A stretch of DNA of 36,226 nt from positions 1 to 36,226 of the forward strand of contig URLT01000006.1 in the NCBI GenBank assembly GCA_900548795.1. The letters run 5' to 3'. The stretch comes from an uncultured Eubacteriales bacterium (GTDB lineage: Bacteria > Bacillota > Clostridia > Oscillospirales > Oscillospiraceae). Each line of letters begins with the position of its first letter. The stretch's first letter is position 1. The position numbers were made by a program, and so were the translations under genes. Shown piece by piece: positions 32,208 through 36,226 of the stretch. The notes beneath the pieces were generated by a model. The model was not told where the DNA came from and ran no database searches. It worked only from the letters and a program-made list of their open reading frames with translations.

Positions 32208-33911
32208 TCAGCAGTCTGCAAGGCGCTTCATGTCCTCGGCCAGACGCTCGAGCAGCGCAGCGGCGCGCTTCGGATCGCGGTCGACCGCCGTCAGATAGAG
32301 CTTGACCTTCGGCTCCGTGCCGGAGGGACGGACGATCACGCTGCCGCTCTCGCCCAGCTCCAGCGCCACGACGTTCGATTTTGGCAGCAGCACCGGCTCG
32401 GTCGCGCCGGAGGGAAGCTCCGTGCAAACGCGGGTGAGGTAGTCCGTGCAGCTCGTCACGCGCACGCCGCCCAGCTCCGTCGGGATCTCCGCGCGGAAAT
32501 CCTTCATGAACTTCGCCGAAAGCTCCATGGCGTTCGGCCCCTTGAGCTCAATGCTGATGACCTTTGCGTCGTGATAGCCCAGCTCGGCATAGAGCGCGTC
32601 GATCTGATCGGCCAGATTCATGCCCTCGCGCTTGAGCTTCGCAGCCAGATCGGCTGTGAGCATGGAGGCCACGACGGCATCCTTGTCGCGGGCATAGGTA
32701 CCCTTGAGGTAGCCGCAGCTTTCCTCGAAGCCAAAGACGAAGCGGTTCTCCTCGCCCTTTTCCTCGAGCGCAAGGATCTCGCCGCCGATGTACTTGAAGC
32801 CCGTCAGAACGCTGCGCATTTTCACGCCGTACTTCGCCGCGATCTTGTCGGCCATCGGCGATGAGACGATCGAGCGCACGGCGACGGGGTCTCTCGGCAG
32901 CTTGCCCTGCGCCGTCAGCTCGCCGAGGATGTAATCGAGCAGCAGGCAGCCCAGCTCGTTGCCGCTGAGCTTGCGGAAGCCCTCTCCGGCGGGCACGGCG
33001 ACGGCGACGCGGTCGCAGTCCGGGTCGGTGCCGAGGATGAGGTCGGGATGGGTGCTGCGCGCGATCTGATAGCTCTCGTTGAGCGCCGCGTCCGTCTCGG
33101 GGTTCGGATATTCGCAGGTCTTGAAATCGCCGTCCGGCTGCTCCTGCACCTTCACGACGTCAACGCGGACGCCGATGCGGGAGAGCACGGTGCGCACGGG
33201 CTTATTGCCGGTGCCGCACAGCGGCGTATAGAGCAGGTTGAGGTTATCCGCCGGGACGTCGGTCACACGCTCGGCCAGAACGGTTCTGTAGTATTCCTCC
33301 CAAAGCTCCGGCGCGATAAACTCGATCTCACGCTTGGCCATGCCGAGGTCGAAGCTCTGCTCTGCCGGGACAAAATACGGGATCTCCTCGATTTTTTCAT
33401 AGACGACGGCCGCCGGCTCGTCGGTCATCTGGCAGCCGTCCGGACCGTAGCACTTGATGCCGTTATAGGCGCCGGCGTTGTGGCTGGCCGAGACAACGAT
33501 GCCGCAGCCGCAGCCGAGGCGGCGCACGGCAAAGGAGAGCATCGGCGTAGGCGCCAGCTCGTGGTAGACATAGACGTGCACGCCCTTTTCTGCCAGCGCG
33601 ACGGCGCAGATCTCGGCGTAGCGACGGGAATTATGACGGGAATCATAGCCGATGGCGCATTTCTGCGGCAGCTCCGTGGCCGTCAGCCACGCGGCAAGCC
33701 CCTGCGCCGTGCGGCGCACGGTGTAGTCGTTCAGACGGTTCGTGCCGATGCCCATAATGCCGCGGATGCCCGCGGTGCCGAAGGCCAGCTCCGTTCCGAA
33801 CGCGCCCTTGAGGGCGTCGCCGTCCGAGGCAAGGCGCTCCAGCTCCTCACGCTCGGAGTCGGTCAGCGGCGCGTGCTCGCGCCAAAAGCGGTAGCGTTGC
33901 GAACAATCCAT
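32208..33911 (-). CDS. Phosphoglucomutase/phosphomannomutase family protein
   Basis: A 567-residue alpha-D-phosphohexomutase of the PgcA-like group common in Firmicutes, interconverting hexose 1- and 6-phosphates for envelope polysaccharide and glycogen precursors. The four active-site elements are present: phosphoserine Ser143 in SASHNAGAYNG, metal loop DPDCDR (296-301), sugar-binding GFEESCGYL and the C-terminal phosphate loop VRPSGTEPK. In the serine loop the usual Pro after SHN is Ala. The N-terminal AFGTAGIRG is typical. The ATG has AAGGAG upstream. It is separated from the coiled-coil gene by 51 nt. Preference for glucose or mannose cannot be told. Confidence 0.94.
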   Translation of the reverse strand: MDCSQRYRFWREHAPLTDSEREELERLASDGDALKGAFGTELAFGTAGIRGIMGIGTNRLNDYTVRRTAQGLAAWLTATELPQKCAIGYDSRHNSRRYAEICAVALAEKGVHVYVYHELAPTPMLSFAVRRLGCGCGIVVSASHNAGAYNGIKCYGPDGCQMTDEPAAVVYEKIEEIPYFVPAEQSFDLGMAKREIEFIAPELWEEYYRTVLAERVTDVPADNLNLLYTPLCGTGNKPVRTVLSRIGVRVDVVKVQEQPDGDFKTCEYPNPETDAALNESYQIARSTHPDLILGTDPDCDRVAVAVPAGEGFRKLSGNELGCLLLDYILGELTAQGKLPRDPVAVRSIVSSPMADKIAAKYGVKMRSVLTGFKYIGGEILALEEKGEENRFVFGFEESCGYLKGTYARDKDAVVASMLTADLAAKLKREGMNLADQIDALYAELGYHDAKVISIELKGPNAMELSAKFMKDFRAEIPTELGGVRVTSCTDYLTRVCTELPSGATEPVLLPKSNVVALELGESGSVIVRPSGTEPKVKLYLTAVDRDPKRAAALLERLAEDMKRLADC

Positions 33912-33962
33912 AAGGGGGAGTCTCCTTCAAACTTATTTTTCGCCGGTGTCGGGGTGGCGCGG

Positions 33963-34472
33963 TCAGACGTCCTCGATGATCGGGCTGGGATTGGAAGACG
34001 GACGCTGCTGCGGGTTGACCAGCGCGCGGAATTTCGAGCGCGAGTCGCGGATCTCGGCAAGGGATTCGGCAACGGCCTCCTCCGTGCGGCGCAGGGAATC
34101 GTCGACATAGTCGTTCGTGACCTGCTTGAGCTCCTTGATCTTGTCCTGCGCGGCGCGCACCATCTCGTTTGCTTGGGACTTTGCCTCGGCATAGACGGCC
34201 TCCTGCGAGACGAGCTGACGCGCCTGCGCCTGCGCCTGCTTGAGGATGCCCTCCGCCTCGCGCTTCGCGCTGGTGATCAGCTCGCTGCGCGATTCGACGA
34301 TCGTCTTGGCCTGCTTCAGCTCGCCGGGCAGACGGTTGGAGATCTCGTCGAGCAGATCGAGCACGTGCTCGCGCTCAATGGCGCAACGGTCGCTGCTGAA
34401 GGGGACGCTCTTGGCGTCCTGCACCATTTCATACAGGGTGCCGATCAGTTCTTCAATGCCGTGTTCGTTCAT
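33963..34472 (-). CDS. Coiled-coil protein of unknown function between coaD and the phosphohexomutase
   Basis: A 169-residue protein with no enzymatic motif that I recognise. Residues about 32-145 are almost wholly helical and rich in Ala, Glu, Gln, Lys and Arg, predicting a long coiled coil similar in composition to V-ATPase subunit H/E or DivIVA-like proteins. The N-terminal 30 residues (MNEHGIEELIGTLYEMVQDA) could form a separate amphipathic helix. The C-terminus is a flexible Pro/Ser/Asn tail ending NPSPIIEDV. No signal peptide or membrane segment is present. The ATG overlaps the coaD stop as ATGA with AAGGAGG upstream, so it is translated with coaD. A scaffold or cell-division role is possible; that is a guess from composition. 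Confidence 0.88.
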   Translation of the reverse strand: MNEHGIEELIGTLYEMVQDAKSVPFSSDRCAIEREHVLDLLDEISNRLPGELKQAKTIVESRSELITSAKREAEGILKQAQAQARQLVSQEAVYAEAKSQANEMVRAAQDKIKELKQVTNDYVDDSLRRTEEAVAESLAEIRDSRSKFRALVNPQQRPSSNPSPIIEDV

Positions 34473-34978
34473 TTTTGTTCCTCCTTATGATGATTGGTAA
34501 CGGTTTTCATTTTTTCCCGGAACTCGTCCATGATCTCCGCGGGCAAAAAATCGCTCAGGTCGGCCTGATAGAAGCCCATCTCCTTCACGGCGCTGGAGCT
34601 GAGGTACATATACTGATGCTCCGCCGTCAGGAACAGCGAGTCGAGCACGGGGTTGAGCTTGCGGTTGATCATTGCCATCTGAAATTCTTTTTCAAAGTCC
34701 GAGCCGGCGCGCAGACCCTTGACGATCGTGCAGCAGCCGTGCGTCCGGGCATAGTCTGCCAGCAGGCCGTCGTGCGAGTCGACGCTGACGTTCGGAAGGT
34801 GCGCCGTGACGCGCTTGAGCAGGTTCTTTCGCTCGCTCAGCGTGAACAGCGGCCGCTTGTCGCAGTTGACCATCACGCAGACGATCAGCCGGTCGAAGAG
34901 CCGCGAGGCGCGCTCGATGATGTTCAGATGCCCGTTGGTCACGGGGTCGAAGCTGCCGGGGTAAACTGCGATTTTCAT
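34469..34978 (-). CDS. coaD: Phosphopantetheine adenylyltransferase
   Basis: A 169-residue nucleotidyltransferase making dephospho-CoA from 4'-phosphopantetheine and ATP, the penultimate step of coenzyme A synthesis. The nucleotide-binding motif YPGSFDPVTNGH is at the N-terminus (TNGH includes the catalytic His). Further family signatures are ADYARTHGCCTIVKGLRAGSD and TAEHQYMYLSSSAVKEM with the downstream ISSS-like signature. The ATG overlaps the rsmD stop as ATGA. The rsmD-coaD pair is widely conserved. Confidence 0.97.
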   Translation of the reverse strand: MKIAVYPGSFDPVTNGHLNIIERASRLFDRLIVCVMVNCDKRPLFTLSERKNLLKRVTAHLPNVSVDSHDGLLADYARTHGCCTIVKGLRAGSDFEKEFQMAMINRKLNPVLDSLFLTAEHQYMYLSSSAVKEMGFYQADLSDFLPAEIMDEFREKMKTVTNHHKEEQK

Positions 34979-35526
34979 ACAGCATCCTCTTCTCTGCGAA
35001 ACAGAGTGATCGCAGTTTTTCCGTAAAGATAGTCCTTGGAGCGAACCAGCCCCGGAAAGGTGCCCTCGAGCGGCTTTTCCTTGGGTCGTTCTGTGATAAT
35101 TATACCACCTTCCGCCAAAATGTCAATTTCCGAGATGCGTTTTATTGCATTTTCCAGATATTTTTCCGCGTAGGGCGGGTCAAGAAAGATCAGGCGAAAG
35201 CGGCGCCGGCACCGGTTCAGATAAGAAAGATAATCCCCCTGCACCAGCTCCGCCCGCTCCGTCAGGCGCGTGCGGCGCAGGTTCTCGCGCACGACGTCCA
35301 GCGCATCGCGGCGCTCATCGACAAAAACCGCGCGCGCCGCACCTCGGCTGAGCGCCTCGATGCCGAGCTGCCCGGAGCCGGCAAACAGGTCGAGCGCCTC
35401 TCCGCAGATCTCGTATTGAATGATATTAAACAGCGCCTGCTTGACACGGTCGGCAGTCGGGCGGGTCTGAAGCCCCTCCGGCGCCTTGAGGTTGACGCCG
35501 CCGGCCGTGCCGGTAATGACTCTCAT
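34975..35526 (-). CDS. rsmD: 16S rRNA (guanine966-N2)-methyltransferase RsmD
   Basis: A 183-residue SAM-dependent methyltransferase modifying G966 of 16S rRNA. The N-terminus MRVITGTAGG and RPTADRVKQALFNII are family signatures. The SAM site shows LDLFAGSGQLGIEALSRGA, and the catalytic motif IV is DPPY in LIFLDPPYAEKYL. The ATG overlaps the uvrC stop as ATGA and follows GGAGATGAAAAG. The longer open frame would add uvrC sequence out of frame. It is coupled to coaD downstream. Confidence 0.96.
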   Translation of the reverse strand: MRVITGTAGGVNLKAPEGLQTRPTADRVKQALFNIIQYEICGEALDLFAGSGQLGIEALSRGAARAVFVDERRDALDVVRENLRRTRLTERAELVQGDYLSYLNRCRRRFRLIFLDPPYAEKYLENAIKRISEIDILAEGGIIITERPKEKPLEGTFPGLVRSKDYLYGKTAITLFRREEDAV

Positions 35527-36226
35527 GTGCTTTTCATCTCCTTGTCTGTCTGCTCTTCCGTGCGGAAGAACGCATAGACCGCTCGCGCGGTCGTTTCCGG
35601 GACGACCGCACACAGGGCCGGGAGCTCCGCCTCGCGGATCGCCTTGATCGAGCCGAACGTCTTGAGCAGCGCCAGCCGTCGCTTTTCCCCGACGCCGGGG
35701 ATCCGGTCGAGCTGCGAGCCGCGCACGCGGCGGCTGCGCAGGGCGCGGTGATAGGTAACGGCGAAGCGGTGCGTCTCCTCCTGAATGCGCCCGATCAGGG
35801 CAAAGACTGCCGGAACGGTCTGAATGCCGATCTCTTGCCCGTCGGGCGTGACGAGGGCGCGGGTGCGGTGGCGGTCATCCTTGACCATGCCGAAGATCGG
35901 AAGCTCGAGCTGCATGGCCGCGAGCGTCTCGCGCACCGTCTCGGCGTGAACGGCGCCGCCGTCGATCAGCAGCGCGTCCGGGCGCTCGTCAAAGCCCCTG
36001 TCCCCGTCGAGAAAATGGCAAAAGCGGCGGCTGATGACCTGCCGCATGGACGCGTAGTCGTCCTGATCGTCCATATTTTCGAGCTTGAAGCGCTTGTAAT
36101 CGCTTTTTTTCGGCTTTCCGTCGACAAAAACCACCATTGAAGCGACAATGTCCGTCCCGGCGATGTTGGAAATATCGTAGGCCTCCAGCCGCGTCGGCGG
36201 ATGCGGCAGGCCGAGCATGGTCTGCA
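35523..36226 (-). CDS. uvrC: UvrABC excinuclease subunit C, C-terminal part
   Basis: The last 233 residues of UvrC, the nuclease that makes both incisions in nucleotide excision repair; the N-terminal GIY-YIG and UVR domains lie beyond the right edge. The visible part begins at the RNase H-like 5'-incision domain (RLEAYDISNIAGTDIVASMV, then LLIDGGAVHAE and IFGMVKDDRHRT) and ends with the tandem helix-hairpin-helix (RIPGVGEKRRLALLKTFGSI). The gene enters from the window edge, so no start is visible. The stop overlaps rsmD as ATGA. Confidence 0.96.
   Translation of the reverse strand, partial: QTMLGLPHPPTRLEAYDISNIAGTDIVASMVVFVDGKPKKSDYKRFKLENMDDQDDYASMRQVISRRFCHFLDGDRGFDERPDALLIDGGAVHAETVRETLAAMQLELPIFGMVKDDRHRTRALVTPDGQEIGIQTVPAVFALIGRIQEETHRFAVTYHRALRSRRVRGSQLDRIPGVGEKRRLALLKTFGSIKAIREAELPALCAVVPETTARAVYAFFRTEEQTDKEMKST

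Overview
The window is a block of chromosomal core genes from a high-G+C, endospore-lineage Firmicute. It is most likely a clostridial (Eubacteriales) gut-type organism, plausibly Oscillospiraceae/Ruminococcaceae-like. Evidence: an IspH-ribosomal protein S1 fusion, a valine T-box leader, a GerW/YtfJ sporulation protein inside an scpA-scpB-DD-carboxypeptidase-pseudouridine synthase cluster, tig-clpP-clpX-lon-engB order, strong AGGAGG ribosome-binding sites and TTGACA/TATAAT promoters. The genus assignment is inference. No tRNA, rRNA, CRISPR array, transposase, phage or plasmid gene was seen.

All 36 recognised genes lie on the minus strand, so transcription runs from high to low coordinates. 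From the right edge: (1) uvrC (3'-terminal part), rsmD, coaD, a coiled-coil protein of unknown function and a phosphohexomutase (36226-32208). (2) A T-box-controlled valS (32202-29244), then a 170-bp near-perfect palindromic element and a membrane metallophosphoesterase ending at a strong terminator. (3) A Na/phosphate cotransporter-type gene with a possible Pho-box, ending at another strong terminator. (4) lepB-rbgA-rnhB-yraN-dipeptidase-metallophosphoesterase (25703-21607). (5) The proteostasis run tig-clpP-clpX-lon, coupled to the ribosome-assembly GTPase engB (21509-15182). (6) scpA-scpB-ytfJ-DD-carboxypeptidase-rluB-RpiR regulator-flavoprotein (15121-9483). (7) cmk-plsC-ispH/rpsA (9407-6179). 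(8) trkA-trkH potassium uptake, then a nucleoside hydrolase and an OmpR-type two-component system (5993-245). (9) The first 38 codons of a lipoprotein at the left edge, behind a good promoter.

Genes within units are very tightly packed. Eight junctions are 4-nt stop/start overlaps, and three in the scp unit overlap by exactly 20 nt, which implies extensive translational coupling. The functional themes are ribosome and RNA maturation (rsmD, rbgA, engB, rluB, rnhB, valS, S1), protein quality control and export (tig, clpPX, lon, lepB), chromosome segregation, envelope work (plsC, DD-carboxypeptidase, dipeptidase) and ion homeostasis (trkAH, Na/Pi).

I found no convincing new multi-gene system. 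The items most worth a second look are the palindromic element between valS and the metallophosphoesterase (29071-29240), the strong internal Shine-Dalgarno sequence that could release free S1 from the IspH-S1 fusion (7328-7349), the possible Pho-box before the Na/Pi gene (27801-27820), and the uncharacterised coiled-coil protein between coaD and the phosphohexomutase.
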